From positions 186,001 to 250,000 of the forward strand of contig MU008194.1 in the NCBI GenBank assembly GCA_010909165.1: 64,000 nt of DNA, read 5' to 3'. The notes under the pieces are model-generated. The model saw only the letters and a list, made by a program, of their open reading frames with translations, had not been told where the DNA came from and made no database searches. Each line of letters opens with the position of its first letter. The first letter of the stretch is position 1. This document shows, piece after piece, positions 32,009 through 43,643 of this stretch. Position numbers and translations under genes: made by a program. This DNA comes from Anthoceros angustus (taxonomy: Eukaryota > Streptophyta > Anthocerotopsida > Anthocerotales > Anthocerotaceae).

Positions 32009-34604
32009 ATGGGGGGCCCGGTGATGTTTCAAGGAGTACAGAAGGATTCAAAGGCCTTCAAATTGATGCAGCAGATGGTACTTGGAGTCACCAGATTGTG
32101 TCGATGATGAGGCTAGCAGTGTGGTGTTCCGTGCACTGATCCCCTTTGCTGCTGCGGTTGTGTAGGGTTGGCAGGAAGGGGCAGGATTAGGAAAAGACGG
32201 ACAGGGAATTAAGCAGCATCTGAGGGTGAAGAAGAAGAATGACTGCTCCGGTGCACATGCGACTCTTATCTAAAATCAGTGTGTGAAATCGGTTAGCGCG
32301 TTTTCTGTCCCGTCGTATTGACATGTTTGAGCACTGTTACTGTGTACAGGCCTGGGGGTGGACGAGAAAGAGAAAGCTGCCATAGACTGGACCTTTAACA
32401 CCACCGCATTTGATAACATTCTGAAGAACTTGAAAGTGGTACTAGTGACTTTTTCGGGTTGGAGGATAGTGCTGTTCATCTGAAATTGTTTCATTGCTTT
32501 CTGATCGCTCGTATGCATGTATTTTTTGTTGTGGCAGCAGGTGGTTAGCTCAGACTCAAATGAGGGTGAGTTCTGAATTTTCGCTTGGAGATTGGCACCT
32601 GGTTTTTTGTCCGGGAGATAGGAATTTCAAGCGTTGCTGGTACTGTATGGTGCCTACTTTTCATACTCTGTACTGGCTGTACAAACCGTTCTGTCAGATC
32701 AGGCAGGTAACCTGGAAGAGATTAGTGAAGATAATGCACCAACACTGAGGGCAAAAAAGTTAACTCGGCCCCAGGGCAGGTTAGTTTTGCCGACCTACAT
32801 CCCAGTGTGGAGTAGCCAACAGTTAATGTTGTGACAAGACTGTGATTTTACATAACAAAGGTTTTCAGGTACAAGAGGAGAGAAGCGTGTAAAGATGTCA
32901 AAGGCTACTCTGCAAAAGATTTACAAGCTATACTGGTGAGAATGCAATCTTGGTTGTGTCACAGATTGCAGTTACGGCTGTCGACTGATGTTTTCAATTG
33001 ATGACCTGTATAGGGAAAATCCGATGTCGAAAGTGGGAAACCATGTAATGAAGTATTATTGCAACCACCACAGTGTGAGGAATTTTTATGAAAAGGAAGT
33101 GGGTGGCAGCATCTTTTGCTTGCAGAGTCTATTAGCTTCACCTACTTCTGGATGCTCTCCTGTGCTGGGTTGTCCACCTCATAGTTTTATGGTCTTTGAA
33201 GTTTTCTTGCTGGAAGTTAGATCTGCACGTAAGACTATCTGTTTGGCTCCGTTGAAGATGGAGTTTATGCTAGATCTAAGGATCCAAGGTTGTCAAAGTA
33301 GTGGAGATGCAAGACATCCAGCATCAGGACGTTTGTGTTTGAGTTCAGAACTTGACGCTTGATCGTTTTCTTCCTTGGGCAGCACTCATCGAGTCCAGTG
33401 AATCCAGTGAAGACGAAGCAATTATGGGGTTGAAACCAGTCAAAGAAGAATTTGACCTGAAGCCAGTCAAAGAAGAATTTGACCTGAAACCTGTCAAAAA
33501 AGAACTTGACCTGAAGCCTGTGAAACAAGCCCTCTCGGTGGTCGATAGGCTTGTGAAACAGGAACTCCCCAGGCAGCAGAATTTCAGCACTGTTCCTCAA
33601 GCTTCAGTGAAGCAGGAAAAGATGGACAGTAAAGTTGGGGCTTTTGACCGTACAATTGGATTGATGGAGGTGGTGAACGCAAAACCAGAAGCAGGCAGTG
33701 CTCCCGTGAAGGTAGTACCACTTCCACAAGATTGGTGGGGAAACAAGTTTGGCTTTGTACGAGCTGGTGACCTTGGATCTCAGCAGCCACAAACAAAAAC
33801 AGGGGAGAACGGCAGTGAGAGAGTGGCTTTCCGTGAGCAGGACCAGGAAAACTTGTACAACCTTGTTCAGGTGGATTATCAATCTTGAGCTTGCGATGTG
33901 CCTTCATATCATTTTTGGTTGGCGGTCTTGCCTTTCTTGTAGTAGTTCAGGCTGTGGGGATTCTGAGAAAAGCTGCATCACAGGACAAGGCCACAACTGG
34001 CAAGCAGGGGCTTGGTATTGGGGACCGCTCCCACAAAATTGGAGGAGTTCGGTTTAAGGGAAAGAAGACTACATTTGATGATGAGGTTGAGGCAGATGCT
34101 GGTAGGTGCATTGAGGTCCGGGACGCGAAAGAGGCGACTGCATCAATCGTCTGCTGCCCAACAGGAAAGAGGAAACAAGATGAAATGAATGATGATCTGG
34201 GTGCTGAAACACCTGGAAGAACGTTGAAGTGGAAAAAGTTATGCAGGGGAATTTTGAAAGAGGTACATCTCTTTCGAGCTACCGTGTCTTCCTGCATCTT
34301 AATCTTTCATGAGATGGCAAACTCAGACTGCCTTTCACCATGTGTACAGGCCCCTGAACAGACTATGAGCTTGAAGAGGTTGCAAAAGCGTGTTACTGAA
34401 GCAACTGGTCTACCTCCTGACTCCGAATTAAGGAACAAGGTAGTGTTCACTTCCGTTCCCACTCTGCTGGCTGCCTCTGATGTCAAATGCTCATTTTGTG
34501 CCATGGCCTTGCTGCTGTGCATTCAGATCGAGCGAAGCTCACAATTCCGAATCGAAGGAAAGAAAGTGTCCCTGGCGTCTGGCTGGAAAATTCCTCAGCT
34601 GTAG
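32009..34604 (+). CDS. plant D111/G-patch domain protein
   Basis: Eleven exons in continuous phase: 32009-32077, 32166-32250, 32350-32438, 32541-32565, 32707-32779, 32869-32935, 33394-33870, 33984-34101, 34165-34262, 34350-34439, 34527-34604; 422 residues. The G-patch spans exons 1-2 (AFKLMQQM, GWQEGAGLGKDGQGIKQHLR). It is followed by the plant-family landmarks TTAFDNILKNLKV, LTRPQGRYKRRE, WWGNKFGFVRAGDL, DKATTGKQGLGIGDRSHKIG and a C-terminal FRIEGKKVSLA. G-patches activate DEAH RNA helicases in splicing or ribosome biogenesis, so a nuclear or nucleolar role is likely. Exon 7 holds nine-residue tandem repeats LKPVKEEFD. The 3' end of intron 6 is the weakest junction (an upstream AG is skipped), so one small exon might be missing. 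Confidence 0.87.
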
Positions 34605-35083
34605 ACTTGTGTCCAGCAACCAGAGGCCTCATTTTGTTTCAAACAGGATCGGAACCCTATCACTGTCTACATTCGTTGGTCATTGAATAGACGGGTTTCC
34701 TTCTTGTAGTATCCTTGTACCTGTTTAAGGTGCGCACATGTAATTCTTTTCAGATTCTTACGCGACGTGGTCGCAACATTCTAAACCTCAGAGGTTTCTT
34801 CTGAGGTATTCAGAGTGTATCCAGACTGTCCAATTTCAGAGTCAATTGAATCTCGTGAAGGGCTGTACTACTGGTATCGGAGACTTTCACTGTTTTTAGC
34901 TACGCATTGCAAAATGCAAGGCAACAAGGCGTTAGCTTGAGCTCCATTGAAGTCCGTCTATGATGCCTCTCTCGTTGCTTGCATTATGGAACAGAGGTGA
35001 GAGCCACAAACAGCAGGACCCCGAGATGGCAGACTGCTCTACAATTGCGTTGAGTTGAGCTACTCTATTGGACTGAGTTGAAT
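34605..35083. other. convergent 3' flank between G-patch and root-cap genes
   Basis: 3' UTR territory of both genes; nothing else recognised. Confidence 0.5.
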
Positions 35084-36191
35084 TCAGCGACGGCAGACGA
35101 AGCCGGAGCCGCCGGCGCAAGTGGTCCGAGGGAAATCGACCACGGTGACCTCGCTGGAGATTTGGCCTCGGAAATTGGCGACCTTGCAGTCGGTGGACAT
35201 GAGGTCGGAAGAGAGGAAGGAGGCCTCTTGGGTGAGCACGGGCATGCTCTGGCCCGCCTCCTTCTGCTGGTGCTGGAAGCCGGGGGCGTAGGTCTGGCCC
35301 AAGACTCCAGACACGGACGGCGTGAGCGCCTTGAACTGGAAGTTGAGCTCCAGGTGGGCGAAGCAGTTGTCCGGGGTGATGCCGTAGCCGTGGCGGTTGT
35401 TGTCGGCTTCGGTGACTGGCACGACGAGCACGGAGAGGGAGAACTGGTCCTCCACCTCGATGATGACGCCGTTGTGGGCCTGGGACCTGGTGACGGTCAG
35501 GCCGGCGTGGGGCGCGCTCCAGGTGGCGTCCTTCACCTGCGGGAGGAGGATCGGGAAGGCGTCCAGGGACATCACCAGGTAGTCCACGGAGTCGTCGAAG
35601 GTGGCAACCTGCAGCCATATGGAGATGATCAACGCGCTGATCCCGATCCCTTCCCCTCCTCATCGATTGTGTCCAGAAGTTAACGTGCATACAATGCGGG
35701 TGAAGATGTCCTGCCTGCAGACGTGTGGGCTCACCTTGCTGGCGCCGACGTACAACTGGTGGTCGCCGAAGAGAAATCCGAGGGACTGCACCCAGGTGAA
35801 GTCGCGCGACATGTGGTCCGCCCGGCGACCGATGAAGTGGGCGTTCACGTGCAGGTTGGAGTCGGAGACGATGCAGAAGTCGGCGTCCTTGTGGCCGTGG
35901 AAGTAGAAGGGCTTGCCATCGCTGCCCACGAAGACGGGGTCGTCCTTGATGCAGCCCGGGTAGTAGCCCTGGCTGCACGGCTTCGGCTTCCACTTTACGG
36001 CTGCAAGCAAGTACGATCGGGATGAGAATCAACCCCGGATTGCAGCACTCATCAAATGATGGGCTGTAAACACCCGAGTTCCATCTGCTGCGCCTCGCAA
36101 AACCCATCTCACACAATCTCGAATTACCTTCCACATCGCTGGCCACGGACAGAGCCAACACCGCCACAATCACCGCTGACAGCACCGCCAT
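35084..36191 (-). CDS. root-cap-domain secreted protein, copy 2, intact
   Basis: Exons 36191-36128, 36000-35735 and 35608-35084 with GT-AG introns of 127 and 126 bases; 284 residues. Residues 1-20 are a signal peptide (MAVLSAVIVAVLALSVASD). The mature protein starts KWKPKPCSQGYYPGC and carries VFVGSDGKPFYFHGHKDADF and NAHFIGRRADHMSRDFTWVQ (the root-cap domain core), with a second half containing TFDDSVDYLVMSLDAFPILL and a Cys-bearing C-terminus. The family is secreted and best known from root caps and from late-embryogenesis annotations; biochemical function is unknown. It is the intact relative of 38-1132 and lies on the opposite strand. Expression site cannot be told from sequence. Confidence 0.88.
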
Positions 36192-36282
36192 GGTATGCAG
36201 TGTCGACCTCGCCTGCAAGCCTCCAATCAAGCTCGCCCGCAGAAAGACTGTGTGAGTTTGCCAGGAGGCCGAGCCCCCCGCT

Positions 36283-36289
36283 CTTTATA
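36283..36289 (-). promoter_or_regulatory. TATA box of root-cap gene copy 2
   Basis: TATAAAG on the minus strand, 92 bases before the start codon, embedded in GC-rich sequence so it stands out. Confidence 0.65.
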
Positions 36290-36705
36290 CTCACCCCCCC
36301 GCCCCGACGCACGCCGGGAACAACCGACACACCGATCGGCGAGCACGTGCCTCGCTTGCCATGCGGAGGACAGGGCCCGAGCTGAAGTCACCATAGTTTT
36401 CCCAATCGATACATGGCCTCGTGACAGCACTATCCCAAGGCGGCCTCGCCCACTAGAAGCCTGCGAATGCTCGCACAAGTTAACCTCTTCCTACTGTTTC
36501 CGGAAACGTCATGGCCTGGCCAGACCGGGGGACGCCAGGTTTGTCGCTCGCTTCTTCTCTATGACAACAAATTCAAGGCTAGGAACGCGGGGAAGGCCTC
36601 TGGATCTGGAAGGGTGCGCCAAGTGGATTAGCTGGCCCAGGCTGGACTGGACGACGTTTCACGAATCGTTTAATTTGACACACTCTAAAACCATACGTCT
36701 CGATG
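36290..36705. other. distal promoter region, nothing further recognised
   Basis: GC-rich upstream of root-cap copy 2; open frames on both strands reflect composition only. Confidence 0.4.
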
Positions 36706-36711
36706 GAGGAG

Positions 36712-36785
36712 TTGGTCTAGGTGCGAATTGCTGCTACCAGACGGTGGAGGGTTCGAATCCCATGACCTACGCACGGCTCTCGCAC
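36712..36785 (+). ncRNA. tRNA-like / SINE-like sequence with Pol III A and B boxes
   Basis: TGGTCTAGGTG (A-box-like, near 36714) and a perfect B-box GGTTCGAATCC (near 36753) at tRNA-like spacing. The T-arm pairs only partly and no convincing acceptor or anticodon stem forms, so this is a decayed tRNA or the head of a tRNA-derived SINE rather than a working tRNA gene. Confidence 0.35.
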
Positions 36786-36789
36786 TTCT

Positions 36790-37863
36790 GATCCTTCTGC
36801 ATTAAAATTGTCGTTCACGTTGTGGGATTCGATGAAAAGCTGTGCGTCCATCCAACGTTCCGCTGCTGGCTGCCCTGTGGGTGCAGCGAGCCGCAGCGAA
36901 CAGGGACTCCGAACTCCGAGTGAGCGCCGGCAACAGGGATTGCGGAGGGTGGGTGGCATTTCCATTGCGTAGCGGTCTGTCGGCCTCCCTCCGCTGGCCG
37001 AGGCTTTGCGGCAGCTCTCCGCACGAGAAGCTGATAGACTAAGGGCCTGTTACTTCGATAAGCAAGGGAGCTGACGTAGCGGCCGAGGGGGATTCTTGGC
37101 GCGCGCATCCGCAGTCCCCTTGCAAAGCGACAGGAACGCCGATGCACCGTGCTAGCTTGCAGTTTATGTCTGATTTGCCTCATTAAAGCGGGTAAGGTGG
37201 GGTATATTTACTTCCTTCGGGTCCTCGAGAGAGAAGCCTCGGCCAAGCCTCCAGGTGCATGCGCAGCGGAGGTATCAGGCTCCAGATTGAGATTGGTCAT
37301 GGACCGAGGGAGCTGAATTTGGGGACGCGGAACCTCCAATCCTAAACCCGAACCCTAACCCCAATTCTCACATTCGCATTAGATGGTGCTGAGATCGGAC
37401 TCTCCGCCAGGGGTCCATCATGATTCTGCGCGAAGGCGGTCTTTATGAACAATTCGTACTCAACTTCAATCTGTGAGTCTCTTCACATCCAGCAGCGCCT
37501 AACGGGAAAATGGCATGCCAGCAGCTGTACCCCAGAGAATGTTCTAGGCTCAAGCTTATGAACAAATCCTTCAGTCCTGTCTTCTTTCCATGCTGCTTTT
37601 TCTATGTTGCTCTTTTCATGTTGCAAAGATCACACCTCCTGCACCAGTGCACCCCACCCCGCCCCACTCCACCCCACCCCACCCCCTCCTCTCCTCTTCT
37701 CCCGTATGCTTCTGGCCTGCAGACCCGGCACATCCTCCACTGCCCTAATAAGATCTGATGTTGTCGTCTCCTGGTTCTGACCCTCCCTCCCCTGCTGCTG
37801 GCCTTCCTAATTCCTGCTCTCCTCCTGCTGCATCAACCAGTCCTCATCCCCTTTAATTTTGTC
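36790..37863. other. intergenic with telomere-like motif and C-rich simple repeat
   Basis: 37341-37362 reads CCTAAACCCGAACCCTAACC, a degenerate telomere C-strand run. 37660-37700 is a CCCCACC-type simple repeat. No gene motif. Confidence 0.5.
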
Positions 37864-38011
37864 TTGTTGCCACAGGACGGGCCAATCCCGGATCCGGAAG
37901 CTCCCGAGAAGCACCCCAAGCTGGATCTGGCTGCTGTCAGACTTGCAGAGATTCAACACTTAAAGGGTGTCTTGACAGGTTCCAATGTAACGGGGCAAAA
38001 TCTGAGGTACG

Positions 38012-39388
38012 ATGCGGATGTTGCGAGAGGAAAGGGTAACGTCGGAGGCTCTGCGCACAGTTGAAACATTATTCCGTGCCTCCACGAAGCGAGGGGTCGG
38101 CAGGGACGGGCGAAGATGGGATGAGGAAGTTATCACAATCCGGCGTCCGGAAGTTCCCGAGGACGAGCCCGAGCTGGATCTGGCTGCAAACACTGAAGAG
38201 TTAATAGATGTCTTGACTGTTCTCATGGTATCGTGGGACGATTTTATGTCCGTTGCAGACAGGGTGAATCGGTTGATAGAGCAAGACTTCAGGATACCGT
38301 CGGAACCTATTCAAGTATTCCTGTTCCGAGTATCCTGGGGGCGAGGGCTCGGGACAAAGTCGGGTGAAGAAACAGAAGGGCCAAAGTCGGGTGAAGAAAC
38401 AGAAGGGCCAAAGTCGGTTGAAGAAAAAGAAGGGCCAAGGTCGGTTCAAGAGAAAGAAGAGCCAAAGTCGGAAGAAGAAGCCATAACTGAAGGCCTGCTT
38501 GCTAGGTTGAGAAATCCCAGCCTAACGATCCAATCTCTGTACCGCATTCAACGCGATGTCGAGCGGCTCAAAGAGGAAGGGGTAGTGGAGGAATTCCTGT
38601 CCCCAGTTGAAGCCCTAATCCGAACCTTGAAGGTGCGAGGGATCCTAAGGGACAGGCCCATGTCGGATTTAGAAGTTCGCTCCACAATCAAATCCTTATT
38701 CGAAGTCGTGCGAAATATCAGCGTGTCGAAGGAAAATCTAGACCACATTCAAACGGTGGTGAATCAGGTGAGAGAGGATGGGGCAAAGTGGGAGGCTCGC
38801 CTGCGCTACCTTGAAGTATTAGTCCAGATGAGGCAACGCGAAGCCCTGGACACCTTGTCGGAGCTTTCGAGAGATAGTACCAGTTCTGGAGACAGTGCTA
38901 GTGGATCCACATCCCCAACACATCAAGGAAGTGAATCCTCATCCCCAAGAGATGAAGAATGTTTCTGGGGAAAGGGTCCTGCAGTTAGTCCATCCGAATC
39001 TGAGTCACTAGGGCGTGGTCAAGCCGAGAAGTCACTGGCTGTGTTGAGACGCCCCGACTTCTGTATGCATCTTGTGAGGAGGATACGAGAAGCGATGAGA
39101 TGGTTCGGGGCAACCTCGGAAGGGCTGAGACAAGTTAACGACAGAATCATCAGGCAATTTTGCGGGGACCCGAGACCGTCGGATCCTCGGCGAAGACTTG
39201 TTCCAGATCCAGACCCATCCGCAGCAGCTGCAGCCAGTTTCGAAAAATTTTTGGACGATGTTGTGGCCTGTGTGGCGAAGTACGAGGAGCCGCCGGCTCC
39301 CACAGTGAAAAACACCGATCCTGTTCGACGGAAATTCTTCCACGAACTGGTCACTTCTTCTCTTCTCAAGCACAAGGACATGAAGTGA
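38012..39388 (+). CDS. helical-repeat protein of unknown function
   Basis: One long open frame of 458 residues, free of stops. At least three diverged helical units of about 45-50 residues can be seen, e.g. ELIDVLTVLMVSWDDFMSVA, LLARLRNPSLTIQSLYRIQR with SPVEALIRTLKVRGIL, and IKSLFEVVRNISVSKENLDH. Between units lies a low-complexity stretch of ten-residue repeats (TKSGEETEGP, then EKEGPRSV variants). The C-terminal part is Ser-rich, then another helical block. No known domain recognised. An exon at about 37864-38005 (DGPIPDPEAPEKHPKLDLAA) ends at a good GT donor and repeats a phrase found inside the long frame (RRPEVPEDEPELDLAA), so the true gene may start further upstream. Relatives occur at 41.8-42.3 and 43.6-43.8 kb. 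Confidence 0.55.
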   Translation: MRMLREERVTSEALRTVETLFRASTKRGVGRDGRRWDEEVITIRRPEVPEDEPELDLAANTEELIDVLTVLMVSWDDFMSVADRVNRLIEQDFRIPSEPIQVFLFRVSWGRGLGTKSGEETEGPKSGEETEGPKSVEEKEGPRSVQEKEEPKSEEEAITEGLLARLRNPSLTIQSLYRIQRDVERLKEEGVVEEFLSPVEALIRTLKVRGILRDRPMSDLEVRSTIKSLFEVVRNISVSKENLDHIQTVVNQVREDGAKWEARLRYLEVLVQMRQREALDTLSELSRDSTSSGDSASGSTSPTHQGSESSSPRDEECFWGKGPAVSPSESESLGRGQAEKSLAVLRRPDFCMHLVRRIREAMRWFGATSEGLRQVNDRIIRQFCGDPRPSDPRRRLVPDPDPSAAAAASFEKFLDDVVACVAKYEEPPAPTVKNTDPVRRKFFHELVTSSLLKHKDMK

Positions 39389-40549
39389 AGGTGCCACAAA
39401 AAACTACCGGTCCGCTCTGGACACAAATTCAAATTTGGCTATCATATGTTCTTTGAAGCTCATTACATCTATATTTTATTGAAAACGTAGTATACATACT
39501 TTGGAATACATAATATTTGATAAGAGAATATTATATAGAGATAATAAATTAAAGCTTGAAGATGATTTATAGGTTTTTGTTGGGATGTGTAGAGTATAGA
39601 AGAAGAAGAAGAATTTTATTTAAGTCCACTAAGGACGGATTTTCGTCATGGGATTGAAATATGATAACTGCATAGATTGGTAAACTGGTCTAGACATTAT
39701 AATGTAAAGGTAAAATTCAAACAAGACAAATAATCTTCAATTTATCAACAGTGTCAATGAAATTGCGTGAACGAGGGCTAAACACCACCAATTCATCCCC
39801 ACGAAAGAAATCCACTTAACCTGCAGCACGAGATGCTCTGAAAGCGGGTAACTTCTCCTTCTTAGTCTTCCATTGCAATGGTGTAAGATCCTCATTGATA
39901 TATAACTGAGTGGTGTAAGATCCTCATTGATATATAACTGAGTGGTGTAAGATCCTCATTGATATATAACTGAGTGGTGTAAGATCCTCATTGATATATA
40001 ACTGAGTTGTCCGCATAGTCTATTGAAAATTTATCATTTATGAAAAGATATGTGAGTTGTTGTAACTAAAGTTGTTGGTAACCTACATACATTCTTTTAC
40101 TCTATATATAATATATGAGAGATATTCTTGTCGAGTTACGTATTCAAAACGTTCCAGATTACAGTTAAGTTTCACAATATCATTTACTGTTGACTTGTTT
40201 TGCTATTAGTTTCTTGGTACGTTTGTTTACTTCTTTAAAATATTTATATATAAAATAGTTATTTTACTAAACTAACTATTGAATAAGAGATACATTCTAT
40301 AATAGCCAGTAGATTAGTAAGGTAAAATCAAGTAAATGAAAGAAAATCTAATAAATAATTATAAATCAAAATTAATAAAGTAAAATTAGATAAATAAGAA
40401 AAAATCCCATAAATGGTGAATAGCATAAGATATCTAATGAGAACAAGGGCCTAGATTTTCCGTCCAGCCCTTTAGGTACAGTAGAGCTGGCCGAGCTGGC
40501 TGCTTGAAGCCAGGTTATCTAGCCATTAATCTAAAATGGCTTTAGCAAC
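39389..40549. other. AT-rich intergenic
   Basis: Holds the 32-bp tandem repeat listed separately; otherwise AT-rich with no recognisable coding or element ends. Confidence 0.5.
39880..40007 (+). repeat. 32-bp tandem repeat, four exact copies
   Basis: GGTGTAAGATCCTCATTGAT followed by ATATAACTGAGT, four times without a mismatch in 128 bases. Confidence 0.9.
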
Positions 40550-41650
40550 CGTCCTTCGAATTCCATGACAAACTTTAAGACATGTTAAGAGATGCCTTGA
40601 CAGATCCGGTTGTAAACATTCAATGTAGGAAGATACCTGGGAGACATACTGCATCTGCATTCTGGCAGGCTGAGCGTCTTCATACAGAGTTGGCCATACA
40701 TGTTGGGCATCTGGCACATATATACATATGTCTACAAGCTACGGTTTTTTTTGTGCCCCTGCTTGGATTCCTTTTGGTGCTTCTTCCTGCGCTCCTTTTG
40801 GGACCTCTGATTGCTCGACCCATGTGAATGATTCTCTGCTAGAACGGGCAGAGGGTTCTTGCCATCTGGGTAATTGGGTTCTTGGTCGTCGGATTTTGAG
40901 GCATCATCCACAGGAAGAGGCGGCGTCCACATAATGGCAATGTAGTCCTCCTCGATCTCTCTATCAGTTGCTCTCCCCCATGTACGCGGCAGGCGTACCG
41001 GATCTGGGGACGGCGCCGGCCAATTTCCAGTATCGGTATATTGTGACTCTGGTCTCTCAAAGGAAGCGGGTCTGAGCTGGTTGTTGAGTAGGCATCATTG
41101 TCGGGAGCTTGTAGCAATGTACTATGTAGATGAGGCTGCAGTCTGTAAACACGATTTCCTAAATGAAAACAAGCCTGGGAGAGAGCTTGATCAGATCATG
41201 GACTTAAAACATGTGCACATCGTGCAGCACAATGAAGAGATCCCTAGCCTGGACTTCTACTTCCCACGGTTCGCAGTTTGAACAGCACAGACCCTGACAG
41301 GCCTACCACAGGGGAGCTTGACATCATGGACTTGGAACACAGCACGATGAAGAGATCGATATCCCTAGCCTGACCTTCACTTCTCATGGTTCGAAGTTTG
41401 AATAGCACAGATTGGCCCGACAGTCCATCCAACGATATGTACGTCGCTCCACTGCATACAAGTGCTGCATTTATGCATGCTAGGCTGAACGGTTCTGCTG
41501 CTCCCGGAGGAACAGGCAACTTAGAAGTTGGAAAGACGTTTCAAAATGATCAGATCTGGCAGTTACCCTTGCAGGAATCATTTGGAATGGATCGGATTTG
41601 AGCCTCCTAGTAGACCTGGATTACAGGACCCAACAGTTTGTCGACTGCAA
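40550..41650 (-). repeat. inverted copy of the 1585-2790 block
   Basis: Reads on the minus strand as the block at 1585-2790 with the same order of landmarks. It contains a damaged copy of the small basic-protein gene. Confidence 0.8.
40732..41117 (-). pseudogene. frameshifted copy of the small basic-protein gene
   Basis: On the minus strand, LQAPDNDAYSTTSSDPLPLR is open in one frame and EPNYPDGKNPLPV...QKERRKKHQKESKQGHKKN in another, matching the plus-strand gene at 2217-2600. The start context differs (no equivalent MPNKS start), and the middle is lost to a frame change near 41020. Confidence 0.7.
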
Positions 41651-41799
41651 CGGACCATTGAAGCTAAGTGCCAGCGTTTTGAAGCTGGCGCTGACGCTCA
41701 CAGCCCAGACTGTCTAATATCTTCTGCAGCGATTTCAGCATCTTCGCAGCCTCTCAGCATACAACACTGCCAACGTTGCTGACGCTCCCAGCTCGGCCG

Positions 41800-42130
41800 C
41801 AGTTCCCGTTTGCTCAGGCTCGAAGAAACTCCGCTTCCAATGGCGGAGGCTCCGAAGGATCCGGGTGTGGAAATTCCCACCACGGAGGCGGCCAACATTG
41901 CTGGGCCCTCCAGCCCAGCCAGCAGTACTTCGTCGGTCAGGTCTCAACATATTTGGGTCAGACAGGACAGGCCAATGTCAGATCGGTCAAACAGAACTGC
42001 TGGCTTCGCCGAAAGTGTCAGCAATGATGAAAGGGTCCTGACAGAGAACTTTCGATTCCGAGCTTGTTCCATCCAGTGTGACCGGAATATCTGGAAACCT
42101 CCTCGAAAAGGAACTGCTGGCTAAGGTGGA
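41800..42130 (+). pseudogene. fragment related to the helical-repeat gene
   Basis: A frame at 41810-42124 carries MAEAPKDPGVEIPTTEAANI and RQDRPMSDRSN. The PMSD phrase and preceding Val/Arg-rich segment resemble RDRPMSDLEVRS in the 38.0-39.4 kb gene. Short and without the helical units. Confidence 0.35.
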
Positions 42131-42295
42131 TCCGGAACTCTAAGCAATGTTGGCAGCGTCCTGGCTAAACACTTCTGGATCCGACATCGGCCCTTGCTGT
42201 CTCACCGGAATATCTTGAGACCTGACCGAAGAAGTCCTGCTGGCTGGCTGGGATGGAAGGCCCAGCAATGTTGGCCGTCTCCGTCCTGAGAACCT
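41890..42295. repeat. fold-back inverted repeat, arms about 100 bp
   Basis: The arm at about 41890-41990 (GCCAACATTGCTGGGCCCTC, then GTCGGTCAGGTCTCAA) is repeated in reverse complement at about 42175-42290 with about 85% identity by eye; the spacer is about 185 bp. Confidence 0.7.
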
Positions 42296-43640
42296 ACAGG
42301 CAGAGAGATACAGGCCGCTCCCTTCATATGTGCTATAAGCCTCAGCAATTCCAACCTGGTCCTGCTGTTTATTGCAGTGAACCACATCAGTTGCTGATTG
42401 CTGCCGGACCACTGCAGTCTGATCTATCGGGGTCTTTGGCATCTCCTGTTCTGCGCAATTGCTGCTTGCTGCGGAGACACTATGAGCCTTCCCTCGATTG
42501 GTTTGATCAGTTGCACTGCAGAAAACCGGGAACAACGCTTCTTCCAAATAAGCTGCAACAGACAAAACGTTCCTCATACGCTACGACCTGACCAGCAAAA
42601 TGCGGTTCAGCAAAATGTTGGGGCCCTGGTGGAACATCATACCTTTCGCTTCAATGCTTTGCCAGAACCATTGCTCATTGGCTAGGCTCACAGAGCCCCA
42701 GACCTCAACCTTGTATTTGTCTCCCTGCGCCAAGTGCTGACTGTCAAGGAAAAGTGCTGAACCAAACCAATATCTGTTAGTATGCTCCCTCTTATCCATC
42801 AATAGCATCAGATCCCTCCCCCTCTAGACGTAACTCTGGCAGCACCCTCAAGTGGAGTATACAGAACAGCCTCGTGCACCCGAGATTGTAACTAAAACTT
42901 GTGAGGAAAGAAGGGATATTTTGGCAATTAAGTGTGTGCATTCTCTGGTGAGATTCTTTGAAAATTGACCACCCTGTGCTACTGTCCTGGATTCAAACTC
43001 CTGCCAAACATCTGCACAACAGGCAAATATTTCACAGGTATGACGTAACAGGGATGGTGGACACATCGGTAGCCTTCCTGAATCAAACAAAAGTAGTTCC
43101 GCAGACGGTATTAATATCGACCCACCTACTGCATAGCGAGTCACGCATATATTGAGCCCAAGGAAAGGCTGCAATTTGTAAGGTTCTGCAGGAACAAGAC
43201 GGTGTTCCCTTGAACATTGGTAGAGCCAATCTACGGTAACAACAGGCTTGCGCCATCTCTAGGCACTCTGCACAAAGCACCAAGAACTGCTTTCAGGATT
43301 GAAAAGACAGACCCAAATCTTAGACAGGTACTTCACGTTGAAGCCCTTAGCATCCGAAAATTTTCTTGCTGTTTATGCATGGAGGGTGTCGGAATACTTG
43401 CGACTGGTTTCTCTTCAGGAGAGAAGGTGGCTTTCTTTTCGGTCATTTTCAGGCTTCAGCACCATTGCTGTGGGATGTTGGAATACTTACACGAGCTTAA
43501 TGCCCTCCCTGGGGAAAATAGAGCATCTTGTTGGGAGCATGTGTGGCGAAATCCAAGATGATCCAAGTCTGATGTACTTACAAGTGTGATGACCTTCCCC
43601 ACATGGGAAAGGCTCCTGCAGTTACTCAAGCCATGTCCCC
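42296..43640. other. no gene supported
   Basis: Several 60-115-codon frames overlap on both strands. One (43299-43589) has a balanced composition (KPLASENFLAVYAWRVSEYL) but no family I recognise. Confidence 0.35.
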
Positions 43641-43643
43641 ACC

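Noticed and set aside
34932-36230. 432-codon minus-strand frame over root-cap copy 2
   Set aside because: A shadow frame of the three-exon gene, running through both introns.
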